64,000 nucleotides of DNA, taken from assembly GCF_000272105.2 (NCBI RefSeq), contig NZ_AJZD02000071.1:1-64000 (forward strand), in the 5' to 3' direction. Shown in pieces: positions 18,095 through 27,673 of the stretch. The stretch is from Vibrio splendidus 12E03 (GTDB lineage Bacteria > Pseudomonadota > Gammaproteobacteria > Enterobacterales > Vibrionaceae). How positions within the stretch are numbered: position 1 is the first letter of the stretch; the number at the start of each line of letters is the position of its first letter. The position numbers were made by a program, and so were the translations under genes. The notes under the pieces were generated by a model. It searched no databases, was not told the DNA's origin, and saw nothing but the letters and a program-made list of their open reading frames with translations.

Positions 18095-18384
18095 ATTCTT
18101 TCGCGGTTCTTTTCAACCGTCGCTTCACCTATCCCTTTGACACTCACCAAATCATCAGCAGTAGTAAATGCCCCGTTCTGATCTCTGTAATCGACGATTT
18201 CTTTGGCTTTCTTGTCACCCACGCCAACCAATAGTGCTGAAAGTTCTTCTGCCGTCGCGGTATTGATGTTGACCGTAATCTCAATGCCTTCGTAAAGCTC
18301 AGCCTTGGTTGGGCTGTCTGCAAACACGGCAGGGCTTAAGAGCATCAGAAATGAAAGAATTAGTGTTGAATATATCGTGCGCAT
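18085..18384 (-). CDS. ComEA-like helix-hairpin-helix DNA-binding protein
   Basis: The 99-aa protein has a signal peptide (about residues 1-22, ending AVFA) followed by a paired helix-hairpin-helix domain: VNINTATAEELSALLVGVG and FTTADDLVSVKGIG. This is the ComEA architecture. In Vibrio, periplasmic ComEA binds incoming DNA and ratchets it across the outer membrane during natural transformation. Length and layout match Vibrio ComEA, but short ComEA-like paralogues exist, so the symbol is withheld. The stop overlaps the convergent rhombosortase gene by ten bases. Confidence 0.88.
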   Translation of the reverse strand: MRTIYSTLILSFLMLLSPAVFADSPTKAELYEGIEITVNINTATAEELSALLVGVGDKKAKEIVDYRDQNGAFTTADDLVSVKGIGEATVEKNRERIQL

Positions 18385-18460
18385 AAATAGTTCCTTTGTT
18401 CAAAAAACGTAACTTATGCATTTGCCGCGCTAGATAACACAATCACCAGACAAAAATAAA

Positions 18461-18482
18461 GCGGGTCACCTAAGTGACCCGC
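18461..18482 (-). terminator. Terminator of ppiD
   Basis: GCGGGTCAC pairs perfectly with GTGACCCGC around CTAA; on the minus strand the stem is followed by TTTATTTTTG. It lies about 130 bases past the ppiD stop. Confidence 0.8.
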
Positions 18483-18609
18483 TTCGTTATACATCTTATT
18501 TTCATCAGCTTGTTTGTTGGCTCACAAATCTGAATTAGAGCCTAACAATCATGTGTTGATTCCCAGTAGTAAGCTCTAACTTGAGCTTGCTACTGAGGGA
18601 ATCAAACGC

Positions 18610-20475
18610 TTACTGACCTTGACCCACTACGTAGTATTCAACGTCTGCGTTTTTACGCAGTACGTTTAATACGTTAGTCAAGTCTTGCTGGTTACCAACT
18701 CGCTCCAACTGTGCACCAATTTGAGTGCTGTAAGCTGGGTTGATCTCAGCCGTTACTTTAGAAAGCTCAACAACAACGATGTTACCGTCTTGGTCTTTAG
18801 ATTGACCGAACACAGCTTGACCTGCTTCTGGTTTCGCTAGAGCGAATACAGATGCCGCTAATGGCGAGTTACGGTCAATCGTTTCAAGTTCAGTGAACTC
18901 AAGGTTGTTGTCCGCTAGTACTGCTTCATTGCCTTGCTCAAGTTCATTCACTAGAGAAACACCTAGCTCAACCGCTTGTTGCTCTGCTTGTACAGCAGAC
19001 AGCGCAGCGACAACTTGAGCTTTCACTTCAGCTAGAGGAAGAACTGTCTCATCACGAGTCTCTTCTACACGAACAACAATTACGTGCTCAGGTGCAACTT
19101 CGATAACTTCCGAGTTCAGACCATCTTCTTTCACTTCAGGGCTCAAGATTGCTTGCATAACTGCAGGCGTCATCAGAACTTCTGGAGCGTCAACTTGAGA
19201 GATGAAATCTGTCGTTGTGATCTTAGCGTTGATAGCTTCTGCAGAATCATCTAGAGAATCTGGGAATTCAAACGCTACTTTTTCTAGCTCAGTTTGCTGC
19301 TCGTAGAACTGGTCTACAGCGTGCTGGTCTAGTAGTTCTTGCTTGATCTCTGCCGCTACTTCTGAGTAAGGCTGAGCTTGAGACGCTTTTAGTTCGTCTA
19401 GCTTGATGATGTGGTAGCCGAAATCAGATTTAACTAGGCCAGTCGTATCGCCAATATTCTCAAGAGCGAAAGCCGCGTCTTCGAATGCTGGGTCCATAAC
19501 ATCACGTTCAATCCAACCCAAGTCACCGCCAACATCTGCACTACCGAAGTCGTCAGATTTCTCTTCCGCTAGCGTAGCAAAATCAGCGCCTGCATTTAGC
19601 TCGTCTAGGATTGACTGAGCTTTCGCTTCGTCATCGCCTTGAACTAGGATGTGGCTAACTTTACGTTGCTCTTCAGTTGAGTACTTGTCTAGGTGCTCTT
19701 GATAGTATTTCTGAGCTTCTTCATCACTAACTTCAAGCTGAGACTTAAGTGCTTCAGCAGAAAGCTCGATGTAAGACACCTTAGCTTGCTCTGGACGAGT
19801 GTAAGCTGCTGGGTTCTCAGTGTAGTACTGTTCGATCTGTTCGTCAGTTAGCTCGATGTCTTTCGCTAAGTCAGCAACAGAAAGAGTCACTGTGCGAATG
19901 TCACGAGTTTGAGCAATAAGCTTGCTTTGCGTATCGATCTCACCTTGAAGAACGAATTCGCTGCCTTGTAGAGCAGTAACAAGCTGGTTGCGCATTAGAT
20001 CACGACGCATGTATTCAGCGAAACTTTCTGCGCTGAAACCTGCACGACGTAATGCCGATTGGTAAACTTCTTGGTCGAATTGACCAGCCGTTTGGAATTG
20101 AGGCATTTCTAGAATCATGGTACGGATTTGAGTGTCACTGATTCGTAGACCTAGAGACTCAGCTTGCTGCTCAAGTAGAACGTCATTGATCATGCGATCA
20201 AGAACTGATTTACGGAAAGACTCTACGTATGCAGGGTCTGCAAGCATTTGAGCAAAGTAATCGCCTAGTTGAGACTGCATGCGATTACGTTCGTTTTGGT
20301 AAGCCTGTTCGAACTCACCACGAGCAATTTCTGTGTTGCCAACTTTAGCTGCTGCGTTGTTACCGCCACCGGTGATGTAGCTGCCTACACCTGCGAATAC
20401 GAATGACAGGATAATCAACCCAAGGATAATTTTTACCGCGATGCTATTCACGCCTTCGCGTAATCGATCCATCAT
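18610..20475 (-). CDS. ppiD: Periplasmic folding chaperone PpiD
   Basis: The 621-aa membrane-anchored periplasmic chaperone is of the SurA/PpiD family. One N-terminal membrane anchor (about residues 12-35, AVKIILGLIILSFVFAGVG) is followed by a SurA_N-like domain (to about 240). A parvulin domain (about 262-360) contains KVSHILVQGDD, GGDLGWIERDVMDPAFEDAAF and KSDFGYHIIKLDE, and a large C-terminal region follows. PpiD sits at the SecYEG exit and helps newly exported proteins; its parvulin domain is usually weak or inactive as a prolyl isomerase. It is the last gene of the tig-clpPX-lon-hupB-ppiD block and has its own terminator. Confidence 0.95.
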   Translation of the reverse strand: MMDRLREGVNSIAVKIILGLIILSFVFAGVGSYITGGGNNAAAKVGNTEIARGEFEQAYQNERNRMQSQLGDYFAQMLADPAYVESFRKSVLDRMINDVLLEQQAESLGLRISDTQIRTMILEMPQFQTAGQFDQEVYQSALRRAGFSAESFAEYMRRDLMRNQLVTALQGSEFVLQGEIDTQSKLIAQTRDIRTVTLSVADLAKDIELTDEQIEQYYTENPAAYTRPEQAKVSYIELSAEALKSQLEVSDEEAQKYYQEHLDKYSTEEQRKVSHILVQGDDEAKAQSILDELNAGADFATLAEEKSDDFGSADVGGDLGWIERDVMDPAFEDAAFALENIGDTTGLVKSDFGYHIIKLDELKASQAQPYSEVAAEIKQELLDQHAVDQFYEQQTELEKVAFEFPDSLDDSAEAINAKITTTDFISQVDAPEVLMTPAVMQAILSPEVKEDGLNSEVIEVAPEHVIVVRVEETRDETVLPLAEVKAQVVAALSAVQAEQQAVELGVSLVNELEQGNEAVLADNNLEFTELETIDRNSPLAASVFALAKPEAGQAVFGQSKDQDGNIVVVELSKVTAEINPAYSTQIGAQLERVGNQQDLTNVLNVLRKNADVEYYVVGQGQ

Positions 20476-20551
20476 AATTTAAGTGCTCTCCGGATATGAA
20501 GCATTGGCTTCAAAATAAAAATCTATTCACGCGATATTATCAGAAAAAGAA

Positions 20552-20580
20552 ATGCGCATCAGTAGGATGCGCATAATTTA
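20552..20580 (-). terminator. Terminator of hupB
   Basis: ATGCGCATC pairs perfectly with GATGCGCAT (20552-20560 with 20566-20574) around AGTAG. On the minus strand the stem is followed by TTTCTTTTTC. It lies about 120 bases past the hupB stop and just upstream of ppiD. Confidence 0.78.
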
Positions 20581-20693
20581 AATAAGTTCAATGTGCTTTG
20601 TCCACATACTGTCTGAGAATGAAACATCATTTTTCAAACAGTAAACGCATTTTACTGCCTTCCCCTCTTAAATGGAGGTTTCAGCAGTGAAAA

Positions 20694-20966
20694 TTAGTTA
20701 CATGCGTCTTTAAGTGCTTTACCCGCTTTGAAGCCAGGTACTTTAGCTTCTGCGATTTGGATCTCTTCACCAGTTTTTGGGTTACGACCTGTACGAGCAG
20801 CACGAGTACGAACACTGAAAGTACCAAAGCCAACAAGTGCAACTTGGTCGCCTGATTGTAGCGTTGTGCCAACTGCTTCGATGAATGCGTCTAGAGCGCG
20901 GCCAGCTGAAGCTTTAGAGATGTCTGCGTTTTCTGCGATTGATTCTACTAGTTGTGTTTTATTCAC
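20694..20966 (-). CDS. hupB: DNA-binding protein HU-beta
   Basis: This 90-aa nucleoid-associated HU subunit has the conserved [17 protein letters not shown] arm (about residues 47-63) that inserts Pro into the minor groove, and the [14 protein letters not shown]-terminus. I place the start at GTG 20966 (MNKTQLVES) because AGGGGAA precedes it and the family begins exactly there; the open frame continues seven codons upstream to an ATG. It is downstream of lon, as in E. coli and other gammaproteobacteria, but separated by the lon terminator and a 190-bp gap. Confidence 0.96.
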   Translation of the reverse strand: MNKTQLVESIAENADISKASAGRALDAFIEAVGTTLQSGDQVALVGFGTFSVRTRAARTGRNPKTGEEIQIAEAKVPGFKAGKALKDACN

Positions 20967-21090
20967 TGTTTTTCCCCTATGTGTCATCTGTGACTACTTC
21001 TCGATGACTGTACGTTCCATTTTGGTTTTAATTTAGCCGCAAGCCTTATTGCAAAAGGGCTGCCGCTTTGTTCAATAACTTAGCGTCCAA

Positions 21091-21127
21091 AAAAAACGCT
21101 GACAAGCCTTTTCGAGCCTATCAGCGT
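21091..21127 (-). terminator. Terminator of lon
   Basis: ACGCTGA (21121-21127 read on the minus strand) pairs with TCAGCGT (21096-21102), extended by weaker pairs around CGAAAA. The stem is followed on the minus strand by a run of eight Ts. Confidence 0.8.
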
Positions 21128-21156
21128 AATTCTTTACTTATTTTTGCTATGCATCA

Positions 21157-23508
21157 CTATTTTTTCACGTCAAACTCGACCCCTGACGGATCTCGTTCTA
21201 GCGCGACTTTGAGTACTTCATCAATCCACTGAACCGGGATCACCTTCAAGTCAGCGATTACGTTGTCTGGAATCTCTTCCAAATCACGCTCATTGTCTTT
21301 AGGAATCAGTACAGTTTTAATGCCGCCACGGTGTGCTGCAAGCAGTTTTTCTTTCAAGCCACCGATAGGTAAAACTTCACCACGAAGGGTAATTTCACCT
21401 GTCATACCGACCTCAGCTTTAACAGGGTTACCCGTCAAGCTAGACACTAGTGCAGTACACATTGCGATACCCGCACTCGGGCCATCTTTCGGTGTTGCAC
21501 CTTCTGGTACGTGAACGTGAATATCGCGCTTTTCGTAGAAATCTGAGTTAATACCCAGTTTTTCTGCACGAGAACGAACCACAGTCATTGCCGCTTGGAT
21601 CGATTCTTTCATCACATCGCCAAGTGAACCGGTTTGCGTTAGCTTACCTTTACCCGGCATTGCTTCAGTTTCAATAGTCAGTAGATCACCACCGACTTGA
21701 GTCCAAGCTAAACCAGTTACTTGACCAATACGGTTGCTTTCATCCGCTTTACCGAAGTCATGACGTTGAACGCCTAAGTACTCTTTCAGGTTATCAATGT
21801 TAACCGTTACAGACTTAAGGTCGCTGTCTAGCAAGATGTTCTTCACTGCTTTACGACAGATCTTAGAGATTTCACGCTCTAGGCTACGCACACCCGCTTC
21901 ACGCGTGTAGTAACGAATGATGCCGATGATTGCAGAGTCTTCGATCTCAATCTCATGAGGCTTAAGACCGTTGCGTTGAACTTGCTTGTCCAATAGGTGG
22001 CTCTTAGCAATGTTCAGCTTTTCATCTTCTGTGTAACCAGACAGGCGAATCACTTCCATACGGTCCAGCAGTGGGCCAGGAATGTCCATTGAGTTAGACG
22101 TTGCCACGAACATCACATCAGACAGATCGTAATCGACTTCTAGATAGTGATCGTTGAATGCATTGTTTTGCTCAGGGTCTAGAACTTCTAGAAGCGCTGA
22201 AGATGGGTCGCCACGCATATCAGAGGACATCTTATCGATTTCATCTAATAGGAACAGTGGGTTCTTAACGCCAACTTTAGACATCTTCTGGATTAATTTA
22301 CCCGGAAGTGAACCGATGTACGTACGACGGTGACCACGAATCTCAGCTTCATCACGAACGCCACCTAGTGCCATACGTGTGTACTTACGACCCGTTGCCG
22401 CAGCAATCGAACGACCTAGTGAGGTTTTACCTACACCAGGAGGACCTACAAGACAAAGGATTGGGCCTTTTAGCTTGTTGATACGGTTTTGTACTGCCAA
22501 GTACTCAAGAATACGTTCTTTAACACGCTCTAAGCCGTAGTGATCTTCGTTTAAGATCTCTTCCGCTTTCGCTAAATTCTTTTTAACTTTTGAACGCTTA
22601 GCCCAAGGAACGCCAACCATCCAATCAATGTAGCTACGTACTACTGTTGCTTCAGCAGACATTGGCGACATCATTTTCAGTTTTTGCAGTTCTTGCTCAG
22701 TTTTCTCACGAGCTTCTTGAGGCATCTTAGAATCTTCGATCTTCTTCTTCAGAGTCTCGAATTCATCAGGTGCGTCGTCCATCTCGCCAAGTTCTTTCTG
22801 AATCGCTTTCATTTGCTCATTCAGGTAGTACTCACGCTGAGATTTTTCCATCTGCTTCTTAACGCGGCCACGGATGCGTTTTTCAACTTGCAGGATGTCA
22901 ATTTCTGACTCCATTTGGCCCATCAAGAATTCCAGACGTTCAGTTACATCTAAGATCTCTAGAACGTGCTGCTTGTCTACCAGTTTAAGTGGCATGTGCG
23001 CAGCAATCGTATCAGCAAGGCGAGCTGCCTCATCAATACCGTTCAGAGACGTTAGAACCTCTGGTGGAATCTTTTTGTTCAGCTTAATAAAGCCTTCGAA
23101 TTGATTGATCGCACTACGAACAACCACTTCTTGTTCTTTTTCGTCAAGTTCTGAGGTAACAACGTATTCGGCATCCGCTAGGAAGAATTCACTTTCTTTG
23201 AATTGGTGAATTTTTGCACGCTGCTGACCTTCAACAAGTACTTTAACCGTACCATCAGGGAGCTTTAGTAACTGAAGAATAGTAGCGACTGTACCTACGT
23301 TAAATAGGTCGTCGATTGAAGGCTCATCAGTGTCCGCTTCTTTCTGCGCTACAAGTAGTACTTGTTTGTTAGCTTCCATTGCCGATTCAAGGCATGTAAT
23401 CGATTTTTCACGACCGACAAACAATGGAATAACCATGTGTGGGTAAACCACTACATCACGTAGAGGTAGCACGGGGATTTCGATACGCTCGGAACGTTCC
23501 AAGTTCAT
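21157..23508 (-). CDS. lon: ATP-dependent protease Lon
   Basis: The full-length 783-aa Lon serves in proteostasis and degradation of regulators. It has the N-terminal LON substrate domain (about residues 10-200), a coiled region, the AAA+ module with Walker A GPPGVGKTSLG (about 356-366) and Walker B LFLLDEIDKM, and the Ser-Lys protease domain with the catalytic serine in KDGPSAGIAM (near 679) and the lysine in GGLKEKLLAA (near 722). It is preceded by a heat-shock promoter (23544-23572) and by the clpX terminator, so it is transcribed separately from clpPX. Confidence 0.98.
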   Translation of the reverse strand: MNLERSERIEIPVLPLRDVVVYPHMVIPLFVGREKSITCLESAMEANKQVLLVAQKEADTDEPSIDDLFNVGTVATILQLLKLPDGTVKVLVEGQQRAKIHQFKESEFFLADAEYVVTSELDEKEQEVVVRSAINQFEGFIKLNKKIPPEVLTSLNGIDEAARLADTIAAHMPLKLVDKQHVLEILDVTERLEFLMGQMESEIDILQVEKRIRGRVKKQMEKSQREYYLNEQMKAIQKELGEMDDAPDEFETLKKKIEDSKMPQEAREKTEQELQKLKMMSPMSAEATVVRSYIDWMVGVPWAKRSKVKKNLAKAEEILNEDHYGLERVKERILEYLAVQNRINKLKGPILCLVGPPGVGKTSLGRSIAAATGRKYTRMALGGVRDEAEIRGHRRTYIGSLPGKLIQKMSKVGVKNPLFLLDEIDKMSSDMRGDPSSALLEVLDPEQNNAFNDHYLEVDYDLSDVMFVATSNSMDIPGPLLDRMEVIRLSGYTEDEKLNIAKSHLLDKQVQRNGLKPHEIEIEDSAIIGIIRYYTREAGVRSLEREISKICRKAVKNILLDSDLKSVTVNIDNLKEYLGVQRHDFGKADESNRIGQVTGLAWTQVGGDLLTIETEAMPGKGKLTQTGSLGDVMKESIQAAMTVVRSRAEKLGINSDFYEKRDIHVHVPEGATPKDGPSAGIAMCTALVSSLTGNPVKAEVGMTGEITLRGEVLPIGGLKEKLLAAHRGGIKTVLIPKDNERDLEEIPDNVIADLKVIPVQWIDEVLKVALERDPSGVEFDVKK

Positions 23509-23543
23509 ATATTTCTCTCTTCCGCTTTAACTTATAAAGCAGT

Positions 23544-23572
23544 ATATGGGGCTTAAACGACTGGATTCAATG
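23544..23572 (-). promoter_or_regulatory. Sigma-32 (heat-shock) promoter of lon
   Basis: Read on the minus strand: CATTGAA, then 14 bases, then CCCCATAT, close to the sigma-32 consensus CTTGAA-N13-15-CCCCATnT. It ends about 35 bases before the lon ATG and starts downstream of the clpX terminator. Confidence 0.85.
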
Positions 23573-23584
23573 GAAGAATAAAAA

Positions 23585-23610
23585 AAAGGAGGTAATTGCT
23601 TACCTCCTTT
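23585..23610 (-). terminator. Terminator between clpX and lon
   Basis: AAAGGAGGTAA pairs perfectly with TTACCTCCTTT around TTGC. On the minus strand it is followed by TTTTATTC. It ends clpPX transcripts before the lon promoter. Confidence 0.85.
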
Positions 23611-23640
23611 TTCAATTTGAGTGACTTGTCTAAAAAAGAC

Positions 23641-24921
23641 CTACTCTGCAACAGCTGCTTGGTTGTCTGAGTTGCTGTAAATCAACAGTGGTTCTGACTC
23701 ACCATTAATTACCGACTCATCAATCACAACCTTGCTTACATCAGTTGAAGATGGCAGTTCATACATAGTTTCTAGTAGAACACCCTCCAAAATAGAGCGT
23801 AGACCACGAGCACCTGTTTTACGGTTCATTGCTTTCTTAGCAATTGCGCGTAGGGCGTCTTCACGGAATTCTAGCTCTGTATCCTCAAGCTCAAATAATG
23901 CTGCGTACTGTTTTGTCAGTGCATTCTTTGGCTCACATAGGATTTGGATTAGCGCTTCTTCATCAAGCTCTGTCAGTGTAGTTGTCACAGGTAGACGACC
24001 AATGAATTCTGGAATCAGACCATATTTCACTAGATCTTCAGGTTCTACTTGAGTGAACAATTCACCGATAGTTTTGGTTTCGTCTTTTGAACGCACTTCT
24101 GCGCCAAAGCCGATACCTGAACCTGTTTCTACACGCTGTTCAATCACTTTATCTAGGCCTGCAAACGCACCACCACAGATAAATAGGATCTTAGACGTGT
24201 CCACTTGCAAGAACTCTTGCTGTGGATGCTTACGACCACCTTGAGGTGGAACTGAAGCAACTGTACCTTCAACAAGTTTTAGTAGAGCTTGCTGTACACC
24301 TTCACCAGACACGTCACGCGTGATTGATGGGTTTTCAGCTTTACGAGAAATCTTGTCGATTTCATCGATGTAAACAATGCCGCGTTCCGCTTTCGCTACG
24401 TCGTAATCACACTTCTGAAGCAACTTCTGGATGATGTTTTCAACATCTTCGCCCACGTAACCTGCTTCGGTTAGTGTTGTTGCATCTGCCATTGTGAAAG
24501 GAACGTCTAGGAAACGAGCCAATGTTTCAGCCAGTAGTGTTTTACCACTACCAGTAGGACCGATAAGAAGAATGTTACTCTTACCTAGCTCTACGCCTTC
24601 AGCTGTCGTATCACCATTACGTAAACGCTTGTAGTGGTTATAAACTGCAACTGCTAGCACTTTCTTCGCGTATTCTTGACCGATTACATAGTCGTCAAGA
24701 TGCTCACGAATCTCACGCGGCGTTGGCAGCGATTCCGATTCTTTCTTAGGAAGAACATCTTTAATTTCTTCACGAATAATGTCGTTACAAAGATCGACAC
24801 ATTCATCACAAATGTAAACAGAAGGACCTGCGATTAACTTGCGAACTTCGTGTTGGCTTTTGCCACAGAAAGAGCAGTAAAGCAGTTTACCGCTACCACC
24901 CTCTTTGCTTTTATCTGTCAT
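23641..24921 (-). CDS. clpX: ClpXP unfoldase subunit ClpX
   Basis: This 426-aa AAA+ unfoldase delivers substrates to ClpP. The N-terminal zinc-binding domain has C16-x2-C19 and C38-x2-C41 spacing (CSFCGK ... [10 protein letters not shown]). Walker A is [15 protein letters not shown] (about 120-134), Walker B is [10 protein letters not shown], and the substrate pore loop GYVGED lies shortly after Walker A. An IGF-type ClpP-binding loop is present (SGIGFGAEV). It lies 81 nt after clpP in the usual order. Confidence 0.98.
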   Translation of the reverse strand: MTDKSKEGGSGKLLYCSFCGKSQHEVRKLIAGPSVYICDECVDLCNDIIREEIKDVLPKKESESLPTPREIREHLDDYVIGQEYAKKVLAVAVYNHYKRLRNGDTTAEGVELGKSNILLIGPTGSGKTLLAETLARFLDVPFTMADATTLTEAGYVGEDVENIIQKLLQKCDYDVAKAERGIVYIDEIDKISRKAENPSITRDVSGEGVQQALLKLVEGTVASVPPQGGRKHPQQEFLQVDTSKILFICGGAFAGLDKVIEQRVETGSGIGFGAEVRSKDETKTIGELFTQVEPEDLVKYGLIPEFIGRLPVTTTLTELDEEALIQILCEPKNALTKQYAALFELEDTELEFREDALRAIAKKAMNRKTGARGLRSILEGVLLETMYELPSSTDVSKVVIDESVINGESEPLLIYSNSDNQAAVAE

Positions 24922-25002
24922 TCGCTAACCTCTTAGCCTTAACTCTCTATGCTTGAGTGTATATCAATTTGAATCACTTTGCGTTAAACAATTGCCCTGC
25001 AA

Positions 25003-25629
25003 TTATTGACCGCGGTGATTAAGAACTGAATCCACTAAGCCGTATTCTACTGCTTGATCAGCAGACATGAAGTTATCACGATCTGTATCGCGCTCAACAA
25101 CTTCTAAAGGCTGACCAGTGTGCTCTGCCAATAGTTTGTTTAGCTTTTGTTTGATCGTTAGGATCTCTTGCGCGTGAATTTGAATATCAGACGCTTGGCC
25201 TTGGAAGCCGCCAAGTGGCTGGTGAATCATTACACGTGAGTTTGGAAGCACGTGACGCTTACCAGGAGTACCACCCGCTAGTAAGAATGCACCCATAGAG
25301 CAAGCTTGACCCATACATACTGTGCTCACGTTTGGCTTGATGAACTGCATTGTGTCGTAGATAGACATACCTGCTGTTACGCTACCGCCAGGTGAGTTGA
25401 TGTAAAGATAGATATCTTTGTCTGGGTTTTCTGATTCCAAGAAAAGCAGTTGAGCCACGACAAGATTTGCCATGTGGTCTTCCACTTGACCTGTTAAGAA
25501 AATGATACGTTCTTTTAATAGACGAGAATAAATATCGTAAGAACGTTCACCACGGGAAGTCTGTTCAACCACCATAGGAACTAGTGCGTCCATAATCGAT
25601 GGCATTGTATTTTTTTCTTGGTAGCTCAT
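25003..25629 (-). CDS. clpP: ATP-dependent Clp protease proteolytic subunit ClpP
   Basis: The 208-aa tetradecameric serine protease has its full triad at the same numbers as E. coli ClpP: S111 (QACSMGAF), H136 (VMIHQPLGG) and D185 (DTDRDNFMS). The N-terminal [15 protein letters not shown] part is a propeptide-like segment expected to be processed. It is paired with clpX downstream and follows tig after 105 nt that carry two inverted repeats. Confidence 0.98.
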
Positions 25630-25652
25630 ATTCTTATGTCCCTAAAATAAAT

Positions 25653-25679
25653 GGCCCGAATGATTAAATCATACGGACC
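25653..25679 (-). terminator. Hairpin between tig and clpP (probable partial terminator)
   Basis: GGCCCGAATGAT and ATCATACGGACC form a 12-bp stem with two mismatches or wobbles around TAA. On the minus strand it is followed by ATTTATTTTA. A second small inverted repeat, GTTGAC-N5-GTCAAC (25695-25711), lies just upstream. Together they may limit read-through from tig or mark the clpP promoter region. Confidence 0.5.
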
Positions 25680-25734
25680 ATTGTTAGCAGAATTGTTGAC
25701 CGTACGTCAACCTTCTACGTCAGATATTACTATA

Positions 25735-27033
25735 TTAAGCAGGTTGCTGATTCATTAGCTCGTTGAAGCTAACTTCTTTATCAGAAACTTGAGCTTTAGC
25801 GATGATTGCATCAATAGCTTGCTCTTCTAGAGCAACATTGCGCATGTTGTTCATCATTTGCTCGTTTTGCTCGTAGTAAGCAATAACTTCTGTTGGATCT
25901 TCGTATGCTGTAGCCATCTCTTCGATGATAGCTTTAACTTTCTCGTCGTCAGCTTTTAGCTCTTCAGTCTTGATTACTTCACCAAGAAGAAGACCTACAA
26001 CTACGCGACGTTTAGCTTGCTCTTCGAACAGCTCACGTGGAAGTTGGTCAGCAGCTTCAGTGTTGCCACCGAAACGTTGAGCAGCTTGTTGACGTAGAAC
26101 ACCGATCTCTTGATCGATAAGAGCAGAAGGTACGTCGATGTTGTTTTCGTTAACTAGACCGTCGATAGCTTGCTCTTTGATGCGGTTCTTAACAGCTTGC
26201 TTAAGCTCACGCTCCATGTTCTTACGAACTTCAGCTTTAAGACCTTCAACGCCGTCAGCAGCACCGAACTTAGAAACGAATTCTTCGTTTAGTTCTGGAA
26301 GTTCACGAGCTTCAACTTTGTTCAGCTTGATAGAGAACTTAGCTGCTTTACCTTTTAGGTTTTCAGCGTGGTAATCTTCTGGGAAGTTTACGTCGATTTC
26401 GAATTCCATACCTGCTGTTTTACCAACGATACCGTCTTCGAAGCCAGGGATCATGCGACCAGCGCCCATCTCTAGTGGGAAGTTCTCAGCTTTGCCGCCT
26501 TCAAACTCTTCACCGTCGATAGAACCAACGAAGTCGATAGTTGCACGAGAACCAGCGTCAGCAGCAGCTTCAACTTCAGTCCAAGTTGCTTGTTGCTTAC
26601 GTAGAGTTTCGATCATCTCTTCAACGTCAGCTTCTTTAACTTCTACTGCTGGTTTCTCAACAGTGATGTTTTCTAGACCTTTCAGCTCAACTTCTGGGTA
26701 AACTTCAAAAGTTGCGTTGAATACTAGATCAGCGCCTTCGTTGTTTTCAACTGGTGCGAAAGTAGGTGCGCCAGCTGGGTTGATTTTCTCTTTAACGATC
26801 GCTTCGATGAAGTGACGTTGCATTACTTCGCCCATCACGTCTTGACGTACTGCTTTGCCGTACATTTTAGCAACCATCTTCATTGGCACTTTGCCTTTAC
26901 GGAAACCATCGAAACGACGGTTTTTCGCGATGTTGCGTAGTTCAGCTGTAACTGCATCTTCGATGTTAGCAGCAGGAACAGTAATATTAAGACGGCGCTC
27001 TAGGCCTTCTAGCGTTTCAACAGTAACTTGCAT
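25735..27033 (-). CDS. tig: Trigger factor (ribosome-associated chaperone)
   Basis: The 432-aa trigger factor binds the ribosome exit tunnel and guards nascent chains. The N-terminal domain contains the ribosome-docking signature GFRKGKVP (about residues 43-50). The FKBP-type PPIase domain spans about 150-245 ([13 protein letters not shown]), and the long C-terminal helical arms follow. The ATG follows GAGG. It heads the tig-clpP-clpX block. Confidence 0.98.
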   Translation of the reverse strand: MQVTVETLEGLERRLNITVPAANIEDAVTAELRNIAKNRRFDGFRKGKVPMKMVAKMYGKAVRQDVMGEVMQRHFIEAIVKEKINPAGAPTFAPVENNEGADLVFNATFEVYPEVELKGLENITVEKPAVEVKEADVEEMIETLRKQQATWTEVEAAADAGSRATIDFVGSIDGEEFEGGKAENFPLEMGAGRMIPGFEDGIVGKTAGMEFEIDVNFPEDYHAENLKGKAAKFSIKLNKVEARELPELNEEFVSKFGAADGVEGLKAEVRKNMERELKQAVKNRIKEQAIDGLVNENNIDVPSALIDQEIGVLRQQAAQRFGGNTEAADQLPRELFEEQAKRRVVVGLLLGEVIKTEELKADDEKVKAIIEEMATAYEDPTEVIAYYEQNEQMMNNMRNVALEEQAIDAIIAKAQVSDKEVSFNELMNQQPA

Positions 27034-27673
27034 TATATAAACCTCAAAACTGGCTCAGTAATCTGAGCATATGAGCCGTAACTTAGCTTTAATTCAAAAG
27101 CAGACGTTGTTGGCTGCATCCTTGTGTAGTGCTCTATCCGAACACCTAATTTAAAATCGAGCATTGATGTCTGAATTGATTATTCAACCAAACACCAGAC
27201 TAATCAGCGATATCTTCGTTCTTCACACGTCGATTAAAACGCAATAAAGCTTATTTTCAGAAACAAGAAAGGTATCTCCGATTAGCCTCAGGACAGAAAT
27301 TTTAGACGCGACATTCTAGCGATCTGTTTAATCTCTGTCGAGCCGTTCACCTCTGCATGATGATGAATGCTCTAAATTCGTCCAACTAAGTGATACAAAA
27401 ACGATCAAATCATCACTTAGCACAACAGAAATGGGGACAATAGCGACTTTTTCAAGGGAATCGAGGGCTTTTTTTGCTAAAAACCTTAAAAAGAGATCTT
27501 GCTCTTGTTTTACCCCTCAGAGTCGATAACTTTTTCAACAATCCCCGTTACAAACCCTTAACCTACACCCATCTGTTCACTCTCTGCTTTCAGCAAAAAC
27601 TACCGCTATTTGCTACCATAAACGAGAGAAGACAGGCTTGATTTTTTACCAAAGAAACTAGCGGAGAGCCTTC
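27034..27673. other. Divergent intergenic region tig-dctB
   Basis: In 640 bp no open frame with a ribosome binding site is apparent. It must hold the tig promoter (minus strand, right after 27033) and the dctB promoter (plus strand). One inverted repeat stands out, CTAAGTGAT at 27386-27394 with ATCACTTAG at 27412-27420, separated by 17 bases; its function is unknown. Confidence 0.5.
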
